A DNA stretch of 36,564 nt, from contig SKKD01000016.1 in the NCBI GenBank assembly GCA_007121655.1, positions 1 to 36,564 of the forward strand. Reading direction: 5' to 3'. Origin of the DNA: Desulfonatronovibrio sp. Its GTDB lineage: Bacteria > Desulfobacterota > Desulfovibrionia > Desulfovibrionales > Desulfonatronovibrionaceae. The notes under the pieces were generated by a model that was given only the letters and a program-made list of their open reading frames with translations, was not told the origin of the DNA and ran no database searches. Shown here one piece after another: positions 23,716-31,390 of this stretch; positions within the stretch are counted from its first letter, which is position 1; each line of letters starts with the position of its first letter. A program made the translations under genes and the position numbers.

Positions 23716-25551
23716 ATGTTCGATTCTTTGTTTCATAAAAACCCTGCCAGGCAGAAATACGACTTTGATGAGGTTGAAAAACCTGAGCTTCTCAGGGAAA
23801 TATATCCGTACAATAAAATTTGCAGAGTGGCCTTTGACGATTCATTTGTCATGCCCAGGCCGCCTGAACAAATTTTTATTACCGACACTACATTCCGTGA
23901 TGGTCAACAGTCCAGGCCCCCTTTTACTGTTCAGCAGATAGCAGAAATTTTCGAGCTTATGCACAGACTGGCAGGGCACTCAGGCCTGATTCGCCAAAGC
24001 GAGTTTTTTCTTTACTCCGACAAGGATAAAAAAGCGGTTCATGCCTGTCTGGACAAAGGCCACAGGTATCCCGAGGTCACCGGATGGATCAGGGCCAACA
24101 GGAAAGACCTTAAGCTGGTTAAGGAAATGGGCCTGAAAGAAACCGGAATGCTTACTTCTGTATCTGACTATCACATTTTTTTAAAACTGGGGAAATCCAG
24201 AAAACAGGCTGGTGAAGACTATCTGAAGCTGGTTGAAGCCGCCCTTGACTGGGGCATTATTCCCAGATGCCATTTTGAGGACATCACCCGTGCGGACATC
24301 TACGGATTCTGTGTTCCCCTGGCCCAAAAGATGATGGAGCTTTCCAGACAAAGGGGCTTGCCGGTCAAAATCAGGCTATGCGACACCATGGGATACGGAG
24401 TGCCCTATCCCGGAGCATCTCTGCCCAGAAGTGTTTCCAAAATTGTGCGCACCTTCACCGACGAAGCCCAGGTACCCAGCGAATGGCTTGAATGGCACGG
24501 GCATAATGATTTTCACAAGGGATTTATAAATGCCACGACAGCCTGGATTTACGGATGTTCCGGTGTCAATGCCACCTTGTTCGGATTTGGAGAGCGTACC
24601 GGAAACGCTCCCCTGGAGGCATTGGTTATTGAGTATATTTCCCTGACCGGGGATGATGACGCGGCCTACACCCCGATTATAACCGAACTGGCCAGATATT
24701 TTAAAAAAAACCTGAACGTGGAAATTCCTGCCAATTACCCCTTTGCCGGCAGAGACTTTAACGCGACCAGCGCGGGAATTCATGCTGACGGCCTGCTCAA
24801 AAATGAGGAAATATACAATATCTTCAACACAAGACATATTCTGAACAGGGACGTTCCCATCATCATCACCGACAAAACCGGACGGGCCGGGGTGGCCTAC
24901 TGGATCAATCATAACCTCAGCCTGCCTGAAGATCAAAGAGTTGATAAGCGTCATCCTGCCGTAAAAAAGGTATACGAAAAGATCATGGGTTCCTATGCCA
25001 GAGGCAGGACTACCAACTACTCCCATGAAGAAATGCAAAAACTTGTGCGCAGGTATATTCCCGACCTGTTCCTGTCCTCCTTTGACCAGCTTAAAAACCT
25101 TGCTCACAAGGTGCTCAAAACCATAATGATCGAGCTGGCTTCCAATCCGTCCATGGCAACCATGGACAAGGATAGTATCGACCTTGTAATTAATGATTTT
25201 CTAAACGAATATCCTTTTATCCAGTATATGTACGTTACAGACATTAACGGGTGCCTGCTCACCTGGAGTGTTAGTGACATTGGAGATATATCCAAATATC
25301 GCCAGGTCCCGGAGAATGCCGATCTCTCAGATAGAGAATGGTTTATCCGTCCGGTAAAAACCGGCAAACTGCATATCACTGATTTTTATAAATCTTTTTT
25401 TACAGGCAAACTCTGTTTGACTGCTTCAACTCCAATATTTACCAGTGACGATGAAATTGTGGGAATACTTGGTGCTGACATCCGCTTTGATGAACTGGTC
25501 AAGATCCAGGAAGGACTGGCTGATGATCAGGAAATGCTTCAGGATTTTTAG
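23716..25551 (+). CDS. Re-citrate synthase-like DRE-TIM metallolyase fused to a Cache-like domain
   Basis: 611 aa. Residues ~50-445 match the DRE-TIM acyltransferase family (homocitrate/isopropylmalate synthase), especially the Re-citrate synthase known from Clostridium kluyveri and Desulfovibrio. Motifs: ITDTTFRDGQQSRPPFTVQQI, RQSEFFLYSDKDKKAV, RCHFEDITRADIYGF, IRLCDTMGYGVPYPGASLPRSV and the metal-binding EWHGHNDFHKGF. Such enzymes condense acetyl-CoA with oxaloacetate in organisms lacking the Si enzyme. Residues ~455-605 are extra: NEYPFIQYMYVTDINGCLLTWS, DLSDREWFIRPVKTGKLHITDFYKS and GILGADIRFDEL, the pattern of a PAS-like Cache/PDC sensor. No membrane helix is present, so the module must be cytosolic. 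It may be an allosteric ligand site. Function of the core is likely, of the tail inferred. Confidence 0.85.
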   Translation: MFDSLFHKNPARQKYDFDEVEKPELLREIYPYNKICRVAFDDSFVMPRPPEQIFITDTTFRDGQQSRPPFTVQQIAEIFELMHRLAGHSGLIRQSEFFLYSDKDKKAVHACLDKGHRYPEVTGWIRANRKDLKLVKEMGLKETGMLTSVSDYHIFLKLGKSRKQAGEDYLKLVEAALDWGIIPRCHFEDITRADIYGFCVPLAQKMMELSRQRGLPVKIRLCDTMGYGVPYPGASLPRSVSKIVRTFTDEAQVPSEWLEWHGHNDFHKGFINATTAWIYGCSGVNATLFGFGERTGNAPLEALVIEYISLTGDDDAAYTPIITELARYFKKNLNVEIPANYPFAGRDFNATSAGIHADGLLKNEEIYNIFNTRHILNRDVPIIITDKTGRAGVAYWINHNLSLPEDQRVDKRHPAVKKVYEKIMGSYARGRTTNYSHEEMQKLVRRYIPDLFLSSFDQLKNLAHKVLKTIMIELASNPSMATMDKDSIDLVINDFLNEYPFIQYMYVTDINGCLLTWSVSDIGDISKYRQVPENADLSDREWFIRPVKTGKLHITDFYKSFFTGKLCLTASTPIFTSDDEIVGILGADIRFDELVKIQEGLADDQEMLQDF

Positions 25552-25560
25552 GAGGACATT

Positions 25561-26010
25561 ATGCTGAAAAAATTTGCTTTGTTGACTTTGGTCCTGTTTC
25601 TCTCCGGTTGCGCCCATATTACCGGAGATCCGGAAAAAGAAACTGTGTATGAACCCGTTGCTGCCCCGCCCGAAAGTGAATCAATCACTCATAAGTATTA
25701 TGATTTCGAGGATATACCCATTCCCAGAGAGATGAAAATTAATGCCAGGGATTCAATTCTCTTTGAATCACAAAACATGAGATCCGGCATGCTGTCTTTT
25801 TCCGGCAGAGTGGATAGCGATTCCCTCTTCAATTACTTCCAGGTAAGCATGGCCGATGAAGGTTGGAAGCTCATCAGTTACATTAAATACGGCACCTATA
25901 TCCAGACCTTTGAAAAACCGGACAGACTGTGCATAATCCGCATTATTGAAAGATCGTTCAGTTCTGAACTGCAAATTTGGATTTCCCCCAAATTATCCCC
26001 AGGCAGGTAA
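25561..26010 (+). CDS. Small lipoprotein of unknown function
   Basis: 149 aa with a lipoprotein signal and lipobox (LVLFLSGCAH, Cys ~17). The mature part begins with an acidic linker, then a compact domain: YDFEDIPIPREMKINARDSILFESQNMRSGMLSFSGRVDSDSLFNYFQVSMADEGWKLISYIKYGTYIQTFEKPDRLCIIRI. It looks like an alpha/beta ferredoxin-like fold found in small lipoproteins of sulfate reducers, but I cannot name the family with certainty. The start has AGGAGG and lies nine bases after the preceding gene, so the two are probably one transcript. coaBC follows 34 bases later. Confidence 0.75.
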   Translation: MLKKFALLTLVLFLSGCAHITGDPEKETVYEPVAAPPESESITHKYYDFEDIPIPREMKINARDSILFESQNMRSGMLSFSGRVDSDSLFNYFQVSMADEGWKLISYIKYGTYIQTFEKPDRLCIIRIIERSFSSELQIWISPKLSPGR

Positions 26011-26044
26011 GGGTGGAAAATTACTTATCAGACAAACCGGACCA

Positions 26045-27268
26045 ATGATGCTTCCCGATCCTTATCCCTTATTCAAGCTCTTCAGCGGTAAAAGAGTCCA
26101 CCTGGGTCTGAGTGGCAGCGTTGCTGCCTATAAGACTGTGGAACTTCTCCGGCTCCTGCGCGAATCTTCTGTGGATGCCGGTGTGACCTTCACCCGGTCC
26201 GCATTGGACTTTCTAGGTCCCCTGACCTTAAGCGCCCTGGGAGCTGATCCGGTTTTCAGCCCCCGAAGCAATGATTCCATGGATCCCTATTCCCATCTGA
26301 CCCCGGCCCAATCCGCCGACTCCTTTATGGTTGTCCCGGCCACAGCCAATATTCTAGCCAAGGCCGCCCACGGCCTGGCTGATGACCTGCTGTCAACCCA
26401 GATCCTGGCCTTCAGCAAACCCGTCTTTTTCTCTCCGGCCATGAATCCGGTCATGTGGTCCAGTCAGGCAACCCGTGACAACATTGATTTGTTGAGATCC
26501 CGGGGTCATATCATCATCGAACCTCATGAGGGCATAGTAGCCTGCGGCGATCAGGGTCAGGGGCGTTTGGCACCGCTGCCTGTAATATATTACCACCTCC
26601 TTAGAGCCCTTTCCCCGCAGGACATGGCCGGAAAGAATGTACTAGTTACCGCAGGACCTACCCATGAATATTTCGACCTTGTGCGTTATTTCAGCAATCC
26701 TTCCTCAGGCCGCATGGGACTGGCCATTGCCCTGACCTGCTGGCTTCGCGGTTCAAATGTAAATTTTGTCCATGGCCCCATGTCCTCTCTTTTCAGTCTG
26801 CCTGGGTTTGAGCTTATGCCCGTAACCAGCGCCAAAGAGATGCAGGAGGCATGTTTGTCATCCTGGGATAATTGTGATGCGGGCTTCTTTACCGCCGCAG
26901 TTTCGGATTTCTCACCCGCGCCCAGCAAAGATCCCAAGTTTAAAAAAGATAACATTAAGTCCTTTCATCTTGAGATGATTTCAAACCCTGATATCCTTTC
27001 CCACCTTTCCGCCCGGAAAAATAAAAACCAGCTGGTTATAGGGTTTGCCGCTGAAGCAGTCGATCTGGAGGTCAATGCCGGCTTGAAACTGGCTAAAAAA
27101 AACCTGGACATGGTGGTTGCCAACCTGGTCGGCCCTGATTCCTCTCCTTTCGGCAGCAGTGACAACCAGGTCATGGTCATGGATAGGAACGGCCGGACCG
27201 AATCATGGCCATGTCTGGCCAAAGCGGATGTAGCCTGGAGGTTGGTTGATTGGCTCTCTCTGGTTTGA
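26045..27268 (+). CDS. coaBC: Bifunctional phosphopantothenoylcysteine decarboxylase/phosphopantothenate--cysteine ligase
   Basis: Two steps of coenzyme A synthesis in one FMN- and CTP-dependent enzyme; cytoplasmic. From ATG at 26045 it is 407 aa (a second ATG follows at once); the track start 25946 lies inside the lipoprotein gene. CoaC half (~15-190): HLGLSGSVAAYKTVELLRLL, the catalytic-His region PYSHLTPAQSADSFMVVPATANILAKAAHGLADDLLST, PAMNPVMW and the flap VACGDQGQGRLA. CoaB half (~200-407): VLVTAGPTHEYFDLVRYFSNPSSGRMG and IGFAAEAVDLEVNAGLKLAKKNLDMVVAN. Only a weak ribosome site is seen. CoA supply fits with acs and the citrate synthase nearby. Confidence 0.95.
   Translation: MMLPDPYPLFKLFSGKRVHLGLSGSVAAYKTVELLRLLRESSVDAGVTFTRSALDFLGPLTLSALGADPVFSPRSNDSMDPYSHLTPAQSADSFMVVPATANILAKAAHGLADDLLSTQILAFSKPVFFSPAMNPVMWSSQATRDNIDLLRSRGHIIIEPHEGIVACGDQGQGRLAPLPVIYYHLLRALSPQDMAGKNVLVTAGPTHEYFDLVRYFSNPSSGRMGLAIALTCWLRGSNVNFVHGPMSSLFSLPGFELMPVTSAKEMQEACLSSWDNCDAGFFTAAVSDFSPAPSKDPKFKKDNIKSFHLEMISNPDILSHLSARKNKNQLVIGFAAEAVDLEVNAGLKLAKKNLDMVVANLVGPDSSPFGSSDNQVMVMDRNGRTESWPCLAKADVAWRLVDWLSLV
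27237..27241 (+). promoter_or_regulatory. Ribosome binding site for the gene after coaBC
   Basis: GGAGG lies inside the end of coaBC, eight bases before TTG at 27250. It supports the TTG as a real start and a 19-base coding overlap with coaBC. Confidence 0.5.
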
Positions 27269-27879
27269 GTTTTTATCAGTCTCTTCTTAGAGATGCGGGC
27301 ATCAGTCATGTCTTGTCTTCAGGTTCGCAGAACAGACATGCCGGGACCCATCCTGCTCTTCCGGATCCGGTGGAGGTTCATGTAAGCCCGTCAGTCGCTC
27401 CGCCTTCCAGAGACCAAAGACCGGTTGCGGATTCTAATAACAACATCCCTTCCATTTTCCTGAAATACCGGAGACCTGCGTATTGTGTCTGGTCTTATTT
27501 TAATTTGCCCCGGGACATTCAAAAGGGATTTACAAATTCAAGATGCGACTTAGTAAACAACATTATTAATAATTTACAATGGAAAAGACAAACTTATACT
27601 TTCTGGCCCATGTCCTCTCTGAAAGAAGATGTAATCATCCCGGATACTGATCTTTTTTTTAAAGGAATAAACGTGATAAAGCCGGTATACATTTTTATTT
27701 TCGGATCAGGGGCCTTTCAATCTTTATTCACTGATCGCGATTATACTTACGGACAGCATACCTTGAATGGCTACCGGGTCATCTCCCTGCCTGATTTCGA
27801 TTCCCTGTTGCCGGATAACCGTTTTTTAAAAAATCTGGTCTGGAATATTCTTAAAATGTATGCACCGCCTCATTCTTAA
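27250..27879 (+). CDS. Unrecognised protein overlapping coaBC
   Basis: 209 aa, TTG start with GGAGG upstream, overlapping the coaBC end by 19 bases, so probably translated by coupling. No signal peptide or membrane helix. The N-terminal ~65 residues look low in structure (Pro/Ser-rich). The C-terminal part (VWSYFNLPRDI, then FWPMSSLKEDVIIPDTDLFFKGINVIKPVYIFIFGSGAFQSLFTDRDYTYGQHTLNGYRVISLPDFDSLL) has the strand-helix layout of uracil-DNA-glycosylase-like proteins (IxPxxIxxFG ... LPxxD). The catalytic motifs of that family are not clear, so this is only a structural guess. TTATAC-rich AT content is higher than in coaBC. Confidence 0.6.
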   Translation: MALSGLSFYQSLLRDAGISHVLSSGSQNRHAGTHPALPDPVEVHVSPSVAPPSRDQRPVADSNNNIPSIFLKYRRPAYCVWSYFNLPRDIQKGFTNSRCDLVNNIINNLQWKRQTYTFWPMSSLKEDVIIPDTDLFFKGINVIKPVYIFIFGSGAFQSLFTDRDYTYGQHTLNGYRVISLPDFDSLLPDNRFLKNLVWNILKMYAPPHS

Positions 27880-27894
27880 ATTTACAGGAAAAAC

Positions 27895-29184
27895 ATGAAG
27901 CTTTATAAAATACTAATACTTATCTCACTATTTATTTTATCGGCCTATTCTTTATCTGCAGAAACCCCTGCCAAGCATAAAATTCTGGCAGTGGATATGG
28001 AGGGTCCCATAACCCCTGCCCAGGAAGAACTGCTCCAGGATGCCCTGAGCCAGGCCGAGGACAACGAATATATAAATCTGCTGATCCGTCTGGATACCCC
28101 GGGCGGCCTGGCGGAATCCATGCGCAACATGGTCAAACTCATGCTGAGTGCTGAAGTACCGATCACTGTATGGGTAGCACCTCCTGGAGCAAGGGCGGCA
28201 TCAGCCGGAGTGTTCCTGGTAGCTGCCGCTGACCTGGCTGTGATGAGCACACAGACAACCATCGGCTCAGCTTCACCTGTGGACATAACAGGAGGCGAAC
28301 CTGATGACACCATGTCCAAAAAAATTGTTAATGAACTCTTGAGCCTTATCAGAGCAGTGGCCCATGAAAAGGGCAGGAATGTCGAGTGGTACGAGCTGGC
28401 TATTCTGGAGAGCGCCAATCTTGAAGCTGAGGAAGCACTACAGTTAAGAGTAATTGATCTTATCGCAAACTCCCAGGAAGACTTGCTTACTCAACTAGGC
28501 AAGAGGGGTGTTGAGATTCATGGTGAAGAAATTTTCTTTGAACCCGGAGATATTGAAATTGTGGTTTTCGAGCCGGGTCTCAAGTATAAAATTTTGTCCT
28601 GGCTTTTACATCCACAGATAGCTTATCTGCTGTTCCTTGCCGGCATGGCCGGACTTTTCTTTGAGTTTTCCAATCCCGGTGCAATATTTCCCGGGGTGGT
28701 AGGAGCCTTTTGTCTGGTCCTGGGCCTGTATTCCCTCTCCATATTGCCCACCAGTGTTACCGGGATTCTTTTACTGATTTTAGGATTTATTTTTATTATA
28801 ATTGAGGTTAATGTACCCACATTCGGCTTGCTAAGCGTGGCTGCTTTGGTTAGTTTCTTTTTTGGTTCATTGTTTTTATTTGACCCCAGTTATCCATATT
28901 TTCAGCTGCCCATTATGACCATTCTTCCCATTACAATAATTCTTACTTTACTTTTGCTTCTACTGGCATATCTTATCGGTAAATCCCAGTTGGCGCCCAG
29001 GAGCGCTGATTCCGGCATCCAGGCTGATACGGTAAAGGTAATGCGCTGGGATGGCGATCAGGGTCAGGTCAAGGTCAGGGGAGAAATCTGGAACGCGAGA
29101 TCAGCTGAACCTCTGGATTTAAAGCCGGGTCAGGAAGTCAAGATTGACAGAATTGAGGGGATGACCATACATATTAAGGCATAA
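27895..29184 (+). CDS. nfeD: NfeD family membrane-bound serine protease (ClpP class)
   Basis: 429 aa. A signal peptide (~1-22) is followed by a ClpP-like protease domain (~28-225), then membrane helices (~235-360) and a C-terminal OB-fold NfeD domain (~375-429). The catalytic Ser is in ARAASAGVF (Ser103), and a Lys about forty residues on (MSKK, 142-143) matches the Ser-Lys dyad of the archaeal 1510-N homologue. That homologue cleaves the C-terminus of its stomatin partner. Here the next gene is a stomatin/slipin, a conserved pair. Role in membrane quality control is inferred from the family. ATG with AGGAAA upstream. Confidence 0.93.
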   Translation: MKLYKILILISLFILSAYSLSAETPAKHKILAVDMEGPITPAQEELLQDALSQAEDNEYINLLIRLDTPGGLAESMRNMVKLMLSAEVPITVWVAPPGARAASAGVFLVAAADLAVMSTQTTIGSASPVDITGGEPDDTMSKKIVNELLSLIRAVAHEKGRNVEWYELAILESANLEAEEALQLRVIDLIANSQEDLLTQLGKRGVEIHGEEIFFEPGDIEIVVFEPGLKYKILSWLLHPQIAYLLFLAGMAGLFFEFSNPGAIFPGVVGAFCLVLGLYSLSILPTSVTGILLLILGFIFIIIEVNVPTFGLLSVAALVSFFFGSLFLFDPSYPYFQLPIMTILPITIILTLLLLLLAYLIGKSQLAPRSADSGIQADTVKVMRWDGDQGQVKVRGEIWNARSAEPLDLKPGQEVKIDRIEGMTIHIKA

Positions 29185-29194
29185 AAGCCTTTTT
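29176..29194 (+). terminator. Weak hairpin at the end of nfeD
   Basis: AAGGC and GCCTT pair around ATAAAA, and a short T-run follows; the nfeD stop lies in the loop. The stem is only five base pairs, so this would at most attenuate the read-through into the slipin gene. Confidence 0.3.
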
Positions 29195-29238
29195 ATAAAG
29201 TTTTTAATAATGTACCAACCCTTTTTCAGGAGGATTTC

Positions 29239-30033
29239 ATGCTTACCTATGCCTTACCGATTATTATTCTGGTAGTTCTATTTCTGATGAATGCTATCAG
29301 AATTCTCAATGAATATGAAAGGGCGGTAGTTTTCCGCCTCGGAAGGTTTTTAAACATTAAAGGACCGGGACTGATCATCCTTATCCCCGTGCTCGATAAG
29401 ATGGTCCGTACTCAACTCAGAATCGTAACCCTTGATGTTCCTCACCAGGAAGTAATCACTCAGGATAACGTCAGCATCAAAGTCAGCGCTGTAGTCTATT
29501 ACCGGGTAGTTTCCCCCAAGGGAGCGATCCTTGAAGTTGAAGATTTTCATTACGCCACTTCTCAGCTTGCCCAGACAACCCTCAGAAGCGTGTGCGGCGC
29601 TGCAGAGCTGGACGAAATATTGTCCCAGCGCGATAAACTAAACGCCAAGATCCAGTCGATACTTGACGACCAGACTGACGCCTGGGGGATCAAGGTAACT
29701 TCAGTTGAAATCAAGTACATAGATCTGCCTCAGGAAATGCAGAGGGTAATGGCTCGACAGGCAGAAGCTGAAAGAGAAAAGAGAGCCAAGGTAATTGCGG
29801 CTGATGGGGAGTTCCAGGCTGCCGCCAAACTGGCTGATGCAGCAAAAATTATATCCGATTATCCAGCGGCTCTGCAGCTGAGATATCTGCAAACCATGCT
29901 GCAGATGACCTCGCAGTCCAGCAATTCGACAGTAATCCCGATACCCATTGATATGTACACTGTGCTTAAGAATGTTGTCAGCAGTCCGGGTCAGCCCCCT
30001 GTCCCCGAAAAACCCCTGTCCGACAAGGCCTGA
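29239..30033 (+). CDS. Slipin (stomatin/prohibitin-like SPFH protein)
   Basis: 264 aa. An N-terminal membrane hairpin or helix (~1-20, [19 protein letters not shown]) is followed by the SPFH/Band 7 domain (~22-190): [68 protein letters not shown] helical segment ([35 protein letters not shown]) gives the oligomerising coiled coil. The family scaffolds membrane microdomains. It is the usual partner and likely substrate of NfeD, encoded 54 bases upstream. Strong AGGAGG site. Confidence 0.95.
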   Translation: MLTYALPIIILVVLFLMNAIRILNEYERAVVFRLGRFLNIKGPGLIILIPVLDKMVRTQLRIVTLDVPHQEVITQDNVSIKVSAVVYYRVVSPKGAILEVEDFHYATSQLAQTTLRSVCGAAELDEILSQRDKLNAKIQSILDDQTDAWGIKVTSVEIKYIDLPQEMQRVMARQAEAEREKRAKVIAADGEFQAAAKLADAAKIISDYPAALQLRYLQTMLQMTSQSSNSTVIPIPIDMYTVLKNVVSSPGQPPVPEKPLSDKA

Positions 30034-30067
30034 TAAGCCCGGCATTAATTAGTGAACGGTATAAGAC

Positions 30068-30352
30068 ATGAATTTCATGACATTAAAACATGAACTTGAA
30101 AAGGTATACGCGGACATCACCAAAAGCATAGGTGCCAACTCTCTGCCTGCATTGGAAACCATGCAGGAGTTTACACGGCTGGCCCGAATGATGCCCATTC
30201 TGGCGGAGGATGAGTGGATCGGAGAGGCAGAGGATTTTGCTCATCTGGCAACACAGATCTTCCTGGCCGCCAAGAAAAACGATTTTAAAACCGTTGTTCA
30301 GCTTTCTGATTCACTGGATGACGCCCATCGCTTACTGCCGCAAGACCTCTGA
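30068..30352 (+). CDS. Small helical protein downstream of slipin
   Basis: 94 aa, no signal or membrane segment, acidic and all-helical (LKHELEKVYADITKSIGANSLPALETMQEFTRLARMMPILAEDEWIGEAEDFAHLATQIFLAAKKNDFKTVVQLSDSLDDAHRLL). The layout, with a final helix on variable number of residues per molecule, is reminiscent of small GSU3529-like proteins of sulfate and metal reducers, but I am not certain. A second ATG lies at 30077. It follows the slipin by 34 bases and is followed by a terminator, so it is probably the last gene of nfeD-slipin. No function is proposed. Confidence 0.7.
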   Translation: MNFMTLKHELEKVYADITKSIGANSLPALETMQEFTRLARMMPILAEDEWIGEAEDFAHLATQIFLAAKKNDFKTVVQLSDSLDDAHRLLPQDL

Positions 30353-30357
30353 TTAGC

Positions 30358-30400
30358 AACTGGCGCCTGAAATAAAACCCGGGCGCCTGTTGTTTTATTA
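30358..30400 (+). terminator. Rho-independent terminator after the slipin operon
   Basis: AACTGGCGCC (30358-30367) pairs with GGCGCCTGTT (30382-30391) with one mismatch, followed by GTTTTATTA. A second, overlapping pairing of AATAAAAC (30371-30378) with GTTTTATT (30392-30399) is possible, which may extend or compete with the first. It lies five bases past the stop. Confidence 0.65.
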
Positions 30401-30567
30401 TCCGTCGGACTATTGTCCAGGTTCGATTGAAAAATCTTCAGATGGACCGGATATTTGTGACTACCCCCAGTTTATTACCGCTAAGAGAAATATGAGCCAC
30501 AGAAACACGCTCTGAAGCAGTCTGTTATTCGCAATATACATACTTTAGAGACAATTGCGAGCAGTGC

Positions 30568-30966
30568 TTACTTTACTTTTATTGTCCTTTTCTTCCACAA
30601 CTGCATTTCCTGCATTTTTTTGCGCCTGTCTCTTGCCAGCGATTTAGCTACCAGAGATGTATTCTTCTTAAAGCCCCATTTTGTTTTATATCCTTCAGGA
30701 GTAAGATCATGTTTTGCAAGATGTTTTTTTGTCAGGACCTTGTATTGTTTTCCGCATTCCAGACATATGATACTTTTTTCTCTGATTGATTTACCGGGAT
30801 CCACTGCTGGTTCTTGCTGCTCGGAAACAATCTCTTCGTCAGAGATGATGGACCTTATTCCCCTGGTGACATTTACAATCATGGAATTAATTTCTTCTTC
30901 TGTCATATTGCGGACGCTTGCCTGAGCTTTTACAATTTCCAGGGCCTGTTTAAGATAATCTTCCAT
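30568..30966 (-). CDS. MucR/Ros family transcriptional regulator
   Basis: 132 aa from ATG at 30966, which has GGAGG five bases before it; the track start TTG at 30978 overlaps that site and is rejected. The N-terminal half (~1-60) is helical (MEDYLKQALEIVKAQASVRNMTEEEINSMIVNVTRGIRSIIS). The C-terminal half carries the Ros/MucR zinc finger and its flank: IICLECGKQYKVLTKKHLAKHDLTPEGYKTKWGF, with CxxC and HxxxH ligands, then a basic tail. The family binds AT-rich DNA. A good promoter is seen upstream. It could act as a local or global regulator; targets are unknown. Confidence 0.9.
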   Translation of the reverse strand: MEDYLKQALEIVKAQASVRNMTEEEINSMIVNVTRGIRSIISDEEIVSEQQEPAVDPGKSIREKSIICLECGKQYKVLTKKHLAKHDLTPEGYKTKWGFKKNTSLVAKSLARDRRKKMQEMQLWKKRTIKVK

Positions 30967-30971
30967 AGCTG

Positions 30972-30976
30972 CCTCC
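30972..30976 (-). promoter_or_regulatory. Ribosome binding site that fixes the mucR-like start
   Basis: On the minus strand GGAGG stands five bases before the ATG at 30966. The TTG at 30978 of the ORF track lies just upstream of and touching this site, so the ATG is preferred. Confidence 0.6.
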
Positions 30977-31006
30977 AATGTTAGTTTCTTTATAAAATAA
31001 GACTAA

Positions 31007-31035
31007 ACTATATAACATATTACGGTAAGTGTAAA
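31007..31035 (-). promoter_or_regulatory. Sigma-70 promoter of the mucR-like gene
   Basis: On the minus strand TTTACA (31030-31035) and TATAGT (31007-31012) are exactly 17 bases apart and each matches the consensus at 5 of 6 positions. The start point would lie about 35 bases before the ATG. Confidence 0.6.
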
Positions 31036-31350
31036 GTTAAAACAAAATGAAACAATGGATAGATAAAAAAGTGCAGTGTAAATCACTTCCATACCCATGT
31101 GTGACAATAGTATAAGAAAGCTGCTGGTTCAGCCGGATCATAATCAGTAAATAAGTGGATCCTTGATATGATCATTTATTGAGAAAGATGAAAAAGCAGA
31201 AATATGAACAACAAAGAGTATCGGGGAGATATTAGGATGTGTTATTTTGTGGGAACCAGTGTTTTGATCGGTATGTGTATGAATTTTTGTGAAAAATATT
31301 TCCAGCAGCCCGCTGAATCAGAACTTTATCCAAGCACGCTGCCAGATGTT

Positions 31351-31384
31351 TTTAAACTGGGGGCGAATCCAGGTTCGCCCCCAG
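31351..31384 (-). terminator. Terminator of acs
   Basis: An 11-bp perfect stem (CTGGGGGCGAA / TTCGCCCCCAG) with a 6-nt loop lies 7 bases past the acs stop on the minus strand and is followed by TTTAAAAA. The T-run is short, but the stem is very stable. Confidence 0.7.
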
Positions 31385-31390
31385 GGACAT

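Larger units (their letters stand above)
30967..31390. other. Intergenic region between acs end and mucR-like start
   Basis: About 420 bases with the mucR-like promoter (31007-31035) near one end and the acs terminator (31351-31384) at the other. The 67-codon ORF at 31204-31407 runs across that terminator into acs and has no family features. The centre shows nothing I can name. Confidence 0.6.

Noticed and set aside
24376-25107. 243-aa minus-strand ORF
   Set aside because: Antisense shadow of the Re-citrate synthase gene.
30529-30560. Inverted repeat TCGCAAT/ATTGCGA after the mucR-like gene
   Set aside because: Seven-base arms with an 18-base loop and no T-run; could be chance, so not called a terminator.
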